The notes beneath the pieces were generated by a model. It did not search any database. It had not been told where the DNA came from and worked only from the letters and a program-made list of their open reading frames with translations. Position numbers and translations under genes: made by a program. DNA of 64,000 nucleotides from Marasmius tenuissimus (Eukaryota; Basidiomycota; Agaricomycetes; Agaricales; Marasmiaceae). The stretch's first letter is position 1. Each line of letters starts with the position of its first letter. This document shows, piece after piece, positions 45,936-57,633 of this stretch. The stretch is taken from NCBI GenBank assembly GCA_029532415.1, contig JAQOTA010000033.1:824858-888857 (forward strand), written 5' to 3'.

Positions 45936-46612
45936 TCAACCGACAGGTGGCCCGACGCGCACACCCTCTCTCTCTAGTCTCTCCTTATCCTCCTCTTTAG
46001 CGCCCATCAACTTCAGTAACTCCTCCTTGCTCATCTTCCCTTCCCCGGGGTTGTCCTTGCCGAACATGTGGACGCTCTCAATACCATTCGGTTTTCCGAG
46101 TCGCACGTTCGCCTTGGAGTCGACCAGAAGTTTTACGATGTCATGGTGTTCCTTGAAAATAGCTCCAGCAACGATCGATTGGCCCTGATCGTTCAAACGG
46201 TCGGGGTCCGCTCCATGGGAAAGAAGGCTCTTTGAAAGTCCATAGTGGCCAGCATACGCTGCGAGCATCAGAATCGTGTTTCCTGGGTGGTAAAGAAAGT
46301 CAGAACACGATCCGTTGCTGCTGTTACGAGCAGTAAAGCGAATTTCATACCTTGATGGTTCGTGAGATTGACAGGCAAACCAGCTTCAATTGCAGCAATC
46401 AAAGGCTCTTCTTGGCCATTCCGAGCAGCGTCAAAAATTTTTGCAGCAAAGTCTAACGTTTCTTGGGGTAGCTCGTCTGGCGCCAGACGTTTTTCTGCTC
46501 CGTTTGCCGACGCAGGTGATGGATTTGATTGTGCTGTAGGCTCAGACGACTGATATAAAATAGGATGAATAATCAGTGGTGAGATATTATTACTTTAAAG
46601 GAAACACACCAT
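45936..46612 (-). CDS. Ankyrin-repeat protein (Yar1-like)
   Basis: Soluble protein of 182 codons in three exons; the first is only the ATG codon followed by an intron (ATG/GTGTGTTT...ATATCAG/TCG). The N-terminal 20 residues are Ser/Pro-rich. Then come at least three ankyrin repeats: AAKIFDAARNGQEEPLIAAI, NTILMLAAYAGHYGLSKSLL (residues 69-88) and GQSIVAGAIFKEHHDIVKLL (101-120), with a GADP turn between repeats. The C-terminus is charged (KMSKEELLKLMGAKEEDKE). Size and layout resemble small fungal ankyrin proteins such as Yar1, a chaperone of ribosomal protein Rps3, but I am not certain of orthology. It is divergent with the asparagine synthase at 47077. Confidence 0.82.
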
Positions 46613-47076
46613 AAGCCCTGTTTTGGTTGGAATCTACTTCAACTACGCAGTTGTAGTTCAGAGCCAAGGTTGTCGTCAGCGGGTATCACGGTTTGTGGGA
46701 TTTGCCGAGACGCGTCAGGCCGTGGGAATTCCCCGCCAAATTAGACCTTAGCTCGGGCTCGGCGAACGCTCATGCTCCCGTTGTGCTCCCATCTATCCTT
46801 TGACTACCAACCAGCACCAACCACGCGATTGACAACGATCTTGAGGGCGGTACCACATGATGCTGACGAATGCGGGGAAAAAAAGAGCAGACGTTCGCAA
46901 CACCGCTGGCGATCTCTACTCTCGAACTTAAAAAAAAACGCCCTTGGTTCCAGTGAGTACCGATGATTGTCGAATGTCTCAGTCTCAGTCTCCCACCCAA
47001 AGCTCATAGGAGCACGAGTCGTGATATGCTCCATCGGCTCCTCTAATTCCATTTGTCCCTTTTCATCCCGCCCCTG
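46613..47076. other. Divergent promoter region, ankyrin / asparagine synthase
   Basis: About 460 bp between two divergent starts. Contains an A8 run near 46931 and a CCGCCAAA stretch. No clear TATA on either side. Confidence 0.5.
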
Positions 47077-49465
47077 ATGTGTGGAATAAGCGCCGTTCTT
47101 TTCACTGCTGGCCATGCTGAGGGACTTAGAGACGGCCTCGAGAAGGAACTTCTTCAATCAGCGAGGGTTATGTATCACAGGGGCCCAGACTCAGAGGGAA
47201 TTTTTGTCGACAAGACAAGGCGCGTTGGTGAGGATATCTCCTTCGATTTTCTCTTCTTAAGCTCAAGGGTTTTACAGGGCTTGTGCACACTCGGTTGTCC
47301 GTGATAGATTTGGCAGATGGTCAACAGCCGTTACACGAGGGCTCGATTCATGCGGTCGTAAATGGAGAATTCTACGACTACGCTCAGATCCGCAAGGAAC
47401 TAGAAACCATGGGTTGCGCCTTCCAATCGCACGTAGACTCGGAACTCGTAGTTCACCTGTACGAGTATTCTCCCATATTGTTGTTTTTGCTGTCATTCAC
47501 AGACATTTTCTTAAAGGTACAAAGTCTACGGAGAAAATGTGTTGCAACACCTACGCGGAGAATTTGCTTTCGTCCTATACGACGAAGAGAGGCATTCATT
47601 GTTTGCTGCTCGAGATCGATTTGGTTGCAAGCCTCTTTTCTATACTATGAGCGAGGGCCGGCTGATGCTCGCTAGCGAGATGAAGGCTTTGGTCCCATTA
47701 GGCTGGAAGCCAGAGTGGGACCTCCATAGCGTCATACAGATGGGGGATTATAACGACAATCGGACGGTATTCAAAGGCGTATGGAAGGTGAGTAGTTCAC
47801 TTGCACCCCCAGTCTCATTGCTAATCTATCAAGTTACCCCCGGGTCATCAACTGACCTTCCGAGGGGGGCATCTCAAGATTCAGCCTTATTGGGATAGCT
47901 CGTACCCCGACTTCAATGACCCAGAGACTCACCCGATGGACAAAATTCTACAAGGCGTACGGAAGCATCTCAAGGACGCAATTAGGGCGCGATTGCGGTC
48001 TGACGTGCCTTTGGGGGTATATCTGAGTGGGGGAATCGACAGCGGCGCTATTGCAGGAATAGCCAACACCTTGATCAAGGAGGCAGACCCAACTGCACGA
48101 TTGACAACCTTCACTCTCTCATTCCCTGGTAAGAACCTTGCCATATCTTACCTGGCGAAACCCCCTTGACGAAGTAACTTTAGAGAGACCTGAACTCGAT
48201 GAAGGCCCCATAGCACGACGAATGGCGGATTTCATAGGCGCTGAAACCCATATGATCATACCTTCAGAGGAAGAGATCGTCGACCACTTCGAAGCTTCAG
48301 TATACCACTCAGAGCAGCCGGTCACCACTTTCCACGGAGCGGGGAAACTCATACTCTCTGAGTACGTTCGTGACCATGGCTTCAAGGTCGTCCTGACCGG
48401 CGAAGGCTCCGATGAGGTTTTCGGTGGATACAGCTACCTCCTACTGGACTATCTGCGTACTATCGATCCCGCGGCGGTTTCTCTCGGCTTTCCGCTCCCT
48501 ACATCCACCGAAAATACTGCAGTCTTGAATATCATGCAAGGACAAAAACCGGCTCAAGACCATGGGTCAGTCAGCGAAAAGCCACGGGCCGAAAGTCGAG
48601 TGGGAAGCTCGATGTTGGGGGACTTAGTCACTGCAAGGACATGGGGGATGGTCAGCCTTGGTAAAGAGGTTTTCGGACAAGAAGCGCTGGATATAGTAGG
48701 ATCTATGGACCATACCCTGACCATAGCGGAGGGAATAAGACCGGATGTAAGGGCAAAGATAGCGTCGGGACAATGGCACCCCCTGCATTCTGCAATGGTA
48801 AGACTCTTCAAACTCATTTCTACGTCACGAAGCGCTCATATACCGCCAACTCCTTGCAGTACACAATTTCCAAGACTATGCTTGCAAACCTACTCTTGAA
48901 TATTGTCGGCGACCGCGTGGAGATGGCAGCTTCGGTCGAAGGGCGTCAGCCATTCCTAGACCACCACCTTGTGGACTATGTCAACAAGCTACCACCGTAC
49001 GTACCTGTCAATGAGGAATGGCCACTAGTACTGAATATCCTGAACGCCAGATCTATAAAGATCAAGCCTTCGTTAGCAATGACCAACGGATCAAATCCGT
49101 TATCCCAATCCCCACGAGCATGGTCATTCACTGAAAAGTGGATCCTGCGGGAGGCAGTAAAGCCCTTCGTAACCGACGAGATATATCGCCGTGCGAAAGC
49201 TCAGTACAATGTTCCACTCTCTCCTCAATCGTCTGCCTCCTTAAGTCCAGTTCAGCGGCTTCTAAGGGAGAAGATTACGGAGCAGAACATCGCTAAGCTT
49301 GGATGGGCGAACTGGGAGCATATTCATGGTCTGCTGAAGTCGTATCTGGAATCTCCCGAATACCCGGCAGATGGAGGATTGGACAAACGCGTTAGGGTGC
49401 TGCTTTGCATGGTCAGTTTCGTGATTTTGCAGGAGCGCTTTAAGGTGCCGCCAGTGGACCTTTAG
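47077..49465 (+). CDS. Asparagine synthase (glutamine-hydrolysing), AsnB type
   Basis: Cytosolic enzyme family that uses ATP and glutamine to amidate aspartate. About 670 residues from seven exons. The mature N-terminus is Cys2 (MCGISAVLF), the nucleophile of the class II glutaminase domain. That domain is supported by RGPDSEG, HTRLSVIDL, VNGEFYDY and AARDRFGCKPLFY. The synthetase domain has the PP-loop YLSGGIDSGAIAG, GEGSDEVFGGY and SVEGRQPFLDHHLVDY. Splice joins are phase-consistent (RVG/LVHTRLS, KVYGENV, WK/LPPGHQL, LSFP/ERPELD). The first Met is chosen because Cys2 must become N-terminal; an upstream in-frame start would block that. The PP-loop has SGGIDSG where SGGLDSS is most common, a conservative variation. 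Many such fungal genes resemble bacterial AsnB more than yeast ASN1, so it could also act in a peripheral pathway. Confidence 0.92.
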
Positions 49466-49530
49466 TGCTATTAGGGGCGTTTAAAGAGATCGTAAATTAA
49501 ATTATGTTCGAAGGTTATTTGTACGAATAG

Positions 49531-52003
49531 TCAATACGATACTCCAGGCGATAACCATTCTCTAAGAGCGGTTGGCAAGTTTCCCGGGAATAATGTTCGA
49601 GGTTGGAGGGAATCGAAAGGCGTGTCTGGTTTCCAGACCCAATGGACGCCACGTTTAGCGTCCCTCTCCTCGATTCCGTGTCTGTCGGGGAACGTATCAA
49701 ACAATGAACCCGAACGTCCAGAACGACAAACACTTACTTCGTCTTGAGATGGGTGTATATGGTTGCGGACCAGTGTCCTGGAGGAGGGGTACTCTTACAG
49801 AGCTGGCACAGAACAGTGTCGGGACGCACGACAGGCGGCTGCATCTCATTCCGTGCGGCGGAGACCAGTACCTCATCCTTCACTATCGACAGCGTATGGT
49901 TGTGCTGATGCGCGATCTGCGTCGGGCATAAGAGGTTCATGTATGCCTAGGACGAGGATTGAACGACTCACAGCGCGTGTCCACCCAAAAACCTGACTAC
50001 ATTCACGACATGCAAACAACGGGTCCATCTCATCTACACCTCTCAGATCCTCAGCTTCACACATCTCCTGGACCCTCGTGCGGTAGTTCGTCCCCGGTTC
50101 GGAATACTCCAAAAGATTGGAAGACCAGGTACTCCAATGGAAGTCGACAAAAGGGTTGAAATTGGCTTCTGGATGATCCCATTCCAGAGGAGCAACGGGC
50201 GCGGCCGAAGAAAGCAAACATTTGTGTGCATAAAGCCTAGGGACCCAGAGGACCTCTCGACAATGTCTGCACCGGAACACTGCACTGTCAGGATCCGTCT
50301 TGAGCCATTCGTGAACCCCAGCCTTCCACTCCTTGACTAACGCCTCGAAGTCGGTCTGGTGGAGAAGAGCGCGAATGAACTGGGGCTGTGTAATTTCCTG
50401 TTCCCTGGGAGTGTTCCAGATGAGGTCGTTGACAGCCTGTGCCTGTGGAGACAGTATGAAGTCTCCGATAGGAGGGAAAACATCATATTCTGACTTGCAA
50501 TTCATTTTGCAGTGGAATTCATATACGGTCTTGAGGAGGACGTGCCGGGAAGCATACACTTGCTCAAGGCGCTTCTCCTTCAGTTGTTTGAGATGGTCAA
50601 CAAGGATCGGTTCAATAGTTGTCCACGCTTAAAAAGGGGTGAGCATCTGCGCGATTCAATACAGGGGGTGAAATGCAAACCTCGGTTTGTAAGTTCCTTC
50701 GTTTGATTGACAAGAGGATGGTCCGCAAAATCACGTTGCAGAAGGTCTTCATCGGGCCATCCAAGATTCTTCAAGCGTTCGGTTATTCTGGAAGATATAT
50801 CAGAGTGTTGTTATACTGTGTGGCGAGGGAGACAAGACTGACTCGCTACGCCTCTGACGCCGTAGTGCAAGCTCATCGCAATGACGAACCATAGCGCAAT
50901 GGTCGGTCCATAATTGGTTCCAGTGCTCGCATTGTCCGGCGAACTGAATAACAGTGTGAGACCGGAAGGCGGTGGAATGGTTGTAACATGACCTACGTTC
51001 CTCAAAGTACCGTACCGGTGCCGTTTTGCCTGCTCCCACTCTTCCAGCTCCTTCTGATCACCTTTGATTTCCTGGTATTCGAGTCGAAGGCTCTTTACAA
51101 TCGAAGGAAGGTAGACAGCCTCATCGCCAAATAACTTCCCTAGGCATAAACTGTGAACGACTCGCTCCTATATCGATGTTTGAATGCACATACGATCCTG
51201 ATAACGGGGGATGAAACCTCCCGCAACCCCTCTTTGCATCATTGCTTCGACATCTCGATTCCAGGTTTTCAGCTTTGAGAGTTCGTCAAGAGAGTAAAAC
51301 CTAGATTTTCTCGATGAGCGAACGAAGAGGATCATCAGTCCCTCCAATAACATACACTTTAGAAGCGCAATTCTTATGGCAGCGAATGTTGCACTCCCAA
51401 GCAACGTTCTCGCACGGACCACGGAGGCACACCTTGAGTTCCTTTCGTTAGAAAGACGAGTATGAAGACGAAAACGAGCTCACCTGACAAGTTGGATCAA
51501 ACGCCAAACTGGCGTACTGAGGTTCACTCAGATCCGCCGGAAGAGGAGGGAGCCCAGGAATCGTACGAGTGGCATTCTCTCGAGCAGCCTTCCAGATGTG
51601 GCTTGAAGAGCGGGACATGAGGATTCCACGCAGGTCTTTACTGGTACGAGCAAGGTGAAGGATGTCTAGTGGGTAAAGGTGCGTGAAAATCTGAAAAGGG
51701 GAAGATGACAATTGGGCTCGTTCCTCTGTTCTTCGCCTGAGCACTCACTTCCAATACCACATCTAACGGTGCTTCCTCAGCCAGCTTTTCCAAGAATCCA
51801 TGTTTCCCCCGACTTCTGCTAGCATTCGTTTTGTCCTTTTTGATCTGTTTAGGCTGAGTCGAGTTCGCAGGTGAGTTGGAGGTTTTAGGCTTCTTTGCCA
51901 CGCGAGGTTTGTCTTTCGTCACAGCTGTAGACTTTACGGCACGAGTCGAATCAGTATGCGGCTTTGAAGAGTCCTTCTGTTGTATCCGCGATGATCTTCT
52001 CAT
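49531..52003 (-). CDS. F-box-like protein with Cys-rich motifs, paralogue 3 (intact)
   Basis: The most complete copy of the family; phases agree at all joins I checked. N-terminus MRRSSRIQQKDS, a Lys-rich tail and GKHGFLEKLAEEAPLDVVLE. The F-box-like region is IFTHLYPLDILHLARTSKDL and SEPQYASLAF. The first Cys cluster is QVCLRGPCENVAWECNIRCHKNC. Next YSLDELSKLKTWNRDVEAMM, AVYLPSIVKSLRLEYQEIKG and FAGQCEHWNQLWTDHC. The C-terminal part has GWPDEDLLQRDF, CRHCREVLW (Cys pair), LFACRECSQVFGW (second Cys pair), LCQLCKSTP and a terminal HWVWKPDTPF. The last exon ends at 49531. It is convergent with the asparagine synthase, only about 65 bp apart, so the 3' ends must overlap. Its function as an SCF adaptor is inferred from the F-box-like part only. 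Confidence 0.82.
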
Positions 52004-52640
52004 GAGTACGTGGTAGTGGAAGGAAAAGGGGCGGTTGGTGATTCATACCCCTCAAGGGGTTAATCAAGAAAGTGCACGGAGTGCAGTGCCCGAAATAAAT
52101 GTAATACTTGATCATGTTTTAGGACGATAGAAACCATGGTGTACTAGGCGAGGTTAGGGTGAATGTTTGAGGCTCAGGTACTGACTCCGAGTAGAGCTTG
52201 AACGACGGATGTGGTAAGTTCCATAACGATTTTCTCATATCAGTGGACACAAAAGTTGTGTTGCTAAGTATGCATTTCCATGATACGAATGCGAGAGTAG
52301 CCAAACGGCATAAATATAATATCACTACTGAGTGCTTTTTTGTAAATCGGTGTCGTGTCATGCGGGGAAATCGAAAGAGATCGGGCTGCAGAAAGCAAAA
52401 CATAAACAACAGAGGAGAAAACATTGGACGAAGCCGGGTTTAGCGATCTGAGAGACAGCAAATGTAGGTAGGGGGAATAGCGTATGAGCGAGTGGACGGG
52501 GTATTCAACAAGTAAGCAAATCAAGATGGATAAGCGTGCAGTTTCGTTTTTCTCTTGGAGATAGAAGGAAGGAAGGATGTCGCGAGAAGGGGTGGTATGG
52601 AATACACGTGGATGATGGTATTCCATGAGAGGTGAGTACA
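52004..52640. other. Intergenic, F-box 3 promoter and xylulokinase 3' flank
   Basis: No gene seen. Short open frames on both strands over 52119-52644 lack recognisable content and the minus-strand one is continuous with intergenic sequence. Confidence 0.55.
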
Positions 52641-55508
52641 TCAAACGACGCCCTTGATCAACATTCCCTCTAGACGGCAGAACTCTGGTACCAGTGCCGC
52701 GTAGGTCAGGAACGCATCGACATCTGGTTCTGCCACCTTCGCTAAGCCCATCTGAGCTTCACTCTCGTTCGTTTGGAGAGCGACGACGGGCGTGAGAGGT
52801 GTAGGGTTCGGTGTAGAGTTCGAAGCCGCGGCTCCTGCCTGGCCTTGCTGCGGCTGTTGGGGTTGGCCATGGACGTGCCCATTCGTAACGAGACCACCTG
52901 GGATTCCGGTGATGTTGGGGCTGAGCCCGCCGGGACCTGGCATTCCCAATCCCGACAAGCCTTGCGCAACACTAATGTCAGGAGTAGTGAAGGCACTGCT
53001 TGCGGTGCCGACATTCGAGCTAAGCACGCTCCAGTTGCTCGTGCTTCCGCTGATACCACTATAACCGGACGCTGAAGACGCCAGATGATGATCTTCCTCC
53101 TCCTCTTCAATAACTACAGAATTTCCGAGACCTCGAGGACCAGGGGATGAGGTACCACCATGGGGCCCAATCAAAGCTGTTGGTGTTCCTGGCGTAGATG
53201 TCGATGGACCCGAAGCAGTGTTATTCGCAGCACTGGGGGGTGGAGGCAATCCGACTTTCGACTGGTGTTGTCCACCAATGAGATTGCTGTCAAGGTGTAA
53301 GTTCATTGTGAAGATAGCTCAAAGAAAGTTGCAATACGCACCCGGGAACTTGCCCGCCAACTGTGGCTGGCGCCCCTACACTCGTCCTGGCCCACGCCTG
53401 CCCGCTCATAATCCAACGCCTTCCCAATATCCTCTTTATCTCCTCCTCGAACCCTCCCTTTACCCAGACCGGCGAACTGCCTCTGTCAGGTGTCCCTGGG
53501 TTGGTGCTCACGCTTCCGCTCCTACTGCGTCCGCCACCAACGACTCCAGCACCTCCGACAAGACTACCGCTGATCCCACTGGACCCCAACTTGGTCCAAA
53601 TCCACCTCCCAGTCCAGGCCATCCCTAAACTTGCTCGCCCGGGGTATCCGCGACCAGGAGCGTTCCTTTGAGGACTTCCCCAAGGTAACTGAGCACTATC
53701 AACCTGAGTTGCAGGTACATAAATCGGCGCGTTGAATACATCCCCGACTATATTAGCGATCGCCGGGAAGTTTGCTGCGGCACCTAACGATATGATCCTC
53801 TTCGGTAATGGGCTGCGATCGGTCGGTACAAAGGGCAGGTAGGGCGATGTGGATGGTAGGATGTTTGGAAGAGGGGGGTAAGGATGAGGTGACGAGGAGT
53901 TAGCTCCTTGCTGTTGTGTTTGAACTGGAGGGTTGGGCGAGAGAAGACCAGCAGCAGCCATCCGACCCCATCTTACACGGAAACTGAGAATCTGGGACTC
54001 GACGAGGCAACGCGGGTTGGCACGGAGGTCACGGAACTCTTGAACCTTGACTCCAGTTTCAAATCTGCAAGCCATGGCTCAGATGTGCTAGAGAAGACAG
54101 AGACACAAAAGCCATACCGGAAGATTCCCTTCACTCTCTCCAGAGGGTATATGTCGCCTTGTAGATGCCAGTAGGAGAACAATTTATCGTCTAATCCGAT
54201 TGAGCCTCCTGGAGGTACGATCGCTACCAGCCTGTCGAACGCGCTCCAAGATTTTGTGTACATATCCGTACAAGAGCCCTTGGAACATCAGCGTTTCTGC
54301 AAGTGGGTATTTGAGTCGCGAATCCGAGATACTTGAGGGGGTGTTGCTCACCGACTTGTTAGCACCGCAATATACTTTCGCTTCTCGCCTGGTTCTTGTG
54401 CAGGGTGAGGGAAAAGATTATAAAGCCTTGTGGGAACATAGCTGGCCACGGGTGTGAGGAGGGAATCCATAGGTCCGAAAGAAAGCACCGCGTCCGATGG
54501 TGAGGGGCATACTGAAAGATATGTCGCCAAATAATCTGAAGTAAAAGGTGTGACGATAGTCTCGCTGTCGAACCCGAATCTATCAACGAGGTAACGCGAA
54601 ACGTTGCCGATCTTGCGGGCACCACCAGACACGTCGACGTCACCAAGCCAGCCACGAACACGTCTACCTTCCTCCCTGCTGCCACCGACGATATCCAAAA
54701 CGTTCTCGTCCCAGTAACCTTGTGGTCCAGTTCCGACGACGTTACCAGCCGCACTACCACTTGTGCCTGGCCCGTGTACCCATATGCCTGTAGCACAAGC
54801 TTCTCCTTCGCTCATTGACACCCATTTCCCGGAGATCAAACTGGCGAGGAAAGCACTCGCGAGCTGGACCCGACCAGTTCGGGCCCAAACCTCTTGCGGC
54901 CATGTCTCCCTGACCCTCAGAAGTTGTGCGGCAACGAGACTGGCTGTTGCACAGGTGCCTACACGTTGAGCCATACGGTCAGGCCCCCCTAGAAGTGCCT
55001 CGATAGCCAATGCATGCGTGTGAGACGAGGTATCTTGAGCCGTGGGGGTATTTGGTAGAGAGAAGGATGGGGCAGCGAAATGGTTATGGAGGGGCAGGTG
55101 TGGGTCGAGTGAAGAAAGTGAAGGAACAGCAGTCGATTTCCACCAAACTAAAGCGTGCTGGGCACACCCCGAAATGGATTTGATCCTCGGTAGGAGGGAG
55201 GTTTGGTGCAGCTTCTGCAGTAGCATGTCCAGAGCTCTTATCCACATTTCTACGGGGGTCGTATACGCTTCTCCAGGCGACGTGAATATCCCTCCCGTTG
55301 TTCTACGAAAAACGTGTCGGAAAAAAAAATCAGGAAATACCGAGTAAAAATCTGGTACTGCAACTCACTGATAGTCTGGAAGCTCCGTATCAAAGTCCAC
55401 ACATTCCACCCCCACCAAATCCAGGTTCTCATCGACAATCGTCGCACGCAGCTGATCGACCGCGAGCTCTAATCCAAGAAACAGTGGTCCCCCCATTTTC
55501 ATAGCCAT
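52641..55508 (-). CDS. XKS1: D-xylulose kinase (FGGY family) with low-complexity insertion and an apparent frameshift
   Basis: Phosphorylates D-xylulose to xylulose 5-phosphate, feeding the pentose phosphate pathway. Start MAMKMGGPLFLGLELAVDQLRATI and DYQ/TTGGIFTSPGEAYTTPVEMW. Then CAQHALVWWKS, GPDRMAQRVGTCATASLVAAQL, SMSEGEACATGIW and SFGPMDSLLTPVASYVPTRLY; the second half has SWSAFDRLVAIVPPGGSIGLDD, GIFRFETGVKVQEFRDL and RAAANF-type phosphate-site residues (ISLGAAANFPAIANIVGDVF). Between PEDxxW and the end lies a low-complexity block of some 250 residues rich in Gly, Ser, Pro and Gln. The end (KVAEPDVDAFLTYAALVPEFCRLEGMLIKG) is again conserved. The frame breaks near 54265-54269: VPRALVR and MYTKSWSAF lie in different frames and no intron explains it. 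A one-base deletion or an assembly indel is likely. Identity is firm; intactness is not. Confidence 0.85.
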
Positions 55509-57633
55509 CGTGAACTACTGTGAGTCGTGAGTGTGTCGTCGAGGTCGTCGTGGGAAGATGAAAGAAAAAATGTCGAATTCGAGCAAATGAACAGAGATCG
55601 CTATCGCTTGTTGAGCCGGTTACGTGTTGTCGCGTTCTCGTTGGCGGCTGCTGTTGTGTCGCTCGTCGTCCCTGCCGGTCCCGATGAGCTCGATATCGAG
55701 CTTTTTTCGTCGTGAATAACGAGTAAGGGTGAGAAGAGGTGGGAGGTTGAAAACTTGAAATTGATCAACGAGGCATCTTTCAACATTATGTAATCACGCA
55801 TGGAGTTCTGGTTCCCGCCGGAATCACCGATATTTCGCTGTTGAAGCGAGAGCGGGAGGTGGGGGGTCCTCAAAGACTTCGTTGTGAATTTTCTGAAGTT
55901 GGAGGTTGAGGTAGCGGATAAGGAGGAAAGCAGAGGAATGGAAAATGGAGGGTCTCAAAAATTTGGTTCCGTTCTCCGTTTCGGGGTAAAGCACGTGGCA
56001 TTATACCCAAGCAGTAGTTGGAGCTGGGCTGTGGATTGCCCTTTCGCTGGAACCTTGAGGACAAAGTCAATGCAACAGTATCTTGCAAAGCAAAGGATAA
56101 AAAGGATCCGAACAGTGTGGGAGAATATCAACTCACCTCAATAGAGTCAGAGAGAATTAACGACTCAAAGCCAGACTGAGGACGGCCAAAACTTCCCTAG
56201 CTCGGGGTTTTAAGGGTGGACACTGCAAATACTAACGACGATCAACTCAAGCTAAGAAGCGCACGTTCTAGCCACCTCAGTTTGGCAGTTCTCCCAAGCG
56301 AAATGTCTTCTACGAGTGTACAAACAATCAGTTTTCCTTTGGGGACTCAGCAGAGGCAAGAAGGAACTCACCATACGAGACACGGTACCCTGGCTACCAG
56401 ATAAGAGTGTGGTCAGTCCTGCGTCAAGATGTCAGCCGTGAACCCATTTGCTCTCGGCGACGGCCCACGGATTGAAGACCGTCGATCGAGTGACAGTCGC
56501 AAAGAAAACATCGCCGGAATGCACCTCTGCTTTCTCGAGCACGCCAAAGCTGAACGTCCTCTCTAACCCTCGCAGACGGATCAGGGACAATCATGCGAAT
56601 GCAAATATACTCTGCAGCCGTCTGTATCGAGGTCTCGAGGGAGACCATTCTTCACGGGTACGACTGTGTTCCGCTTATCCCGCTCAGAATGACACGCTTA
56701 CCCGTCAAATATCATTCCTGGATTGTCGTTAACACGCGAGTGAGTGGTGTCTCCCGGTCAGCGCTGGTCTGCTTCGCTGAGAGGGATTGATGAACTGCTA
56801 AGCTCGGGAAAGCCAAGGATGTGGCGCAGTCTGAGGCTAGGATCGAGCGAGTGAAACATTAGTAAACATGATCTTGAGGAAGGTGAATAGAGCTAGACAA
56901 GAACGAAACTTAGTTTCTGAGAGCATGATTCGGAAACAGTTGAGGACAAAAAAGGTGAGAGCGTAGTGCATATAGTCGGAGAGCGGCGTTGTACATGTAT
57001 GTCAGAATGAAATGGAGGAGTGTCGAAAGAGTCTGGAGTATAAAGAGTTCCTTTGGAGCGCCCTGCTCGCATTCCGAGTCTCTAGACAGCCGATGAGTTA
57101 TCAAACTATTGAACTATTCATCAACTGCTAAGCCGTGCTACTAGAAGATGTGCTCGTACCACTAACGTGATGCTCAACACGCACAGTGATATTCGAGCGC
57201 CTCTCCGTGACTCCATACTTGCGTTGACTCGACCCTTTATCCACGCATACAGGTATCACCGAGACCTTATTCCTTGCACATTGGTATTTGCAAACCGCGT
57301 CGGGAACTGTGTGGCGTTTTTGTGCTGAATGTGTGTAAAACGTAAGCGTTGATATGCTTTCTGAAATCAGAGCATACGGATCTGAGAGTTTTGACTTTTG
57401 TAGACGATTCGAAGTCGAGGAAGGTGATACAGTCGTCGACAGTGGCTGTGGTAGGGAGAGAAGCTCACTTGTTTGGACACTAGACCGCGTCCAGGGAAGC
57501 CAAATAACGCGTACGTAAACAGCACACGTGACTATAGGTACGGCAAATTCCGAAACCACTCGCCGCCGGTACCGCGGGCTCAGTCACTTCGATCAAGACC
57601 ACAATCACCACGCAGTGGCACCAGAGAGCAAGT
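55509..57633. other. Gene-poor stretch, 2.1 kb
   Basis: Contains the xylulokinase promoter on the left and the upstream region of the F-box-like gene on the right. A Ser-rich minus-strand frame at 57128-57559 and other short frames have no recognisable domain or splicing. I see no repeats or mobile element ends. Confidence 0.5.

Noticed and set aside
57128..57559. Ser-rich minus-strand ORF
   Set aside because: No domain, no splice partners, and composition that can arise by chance.
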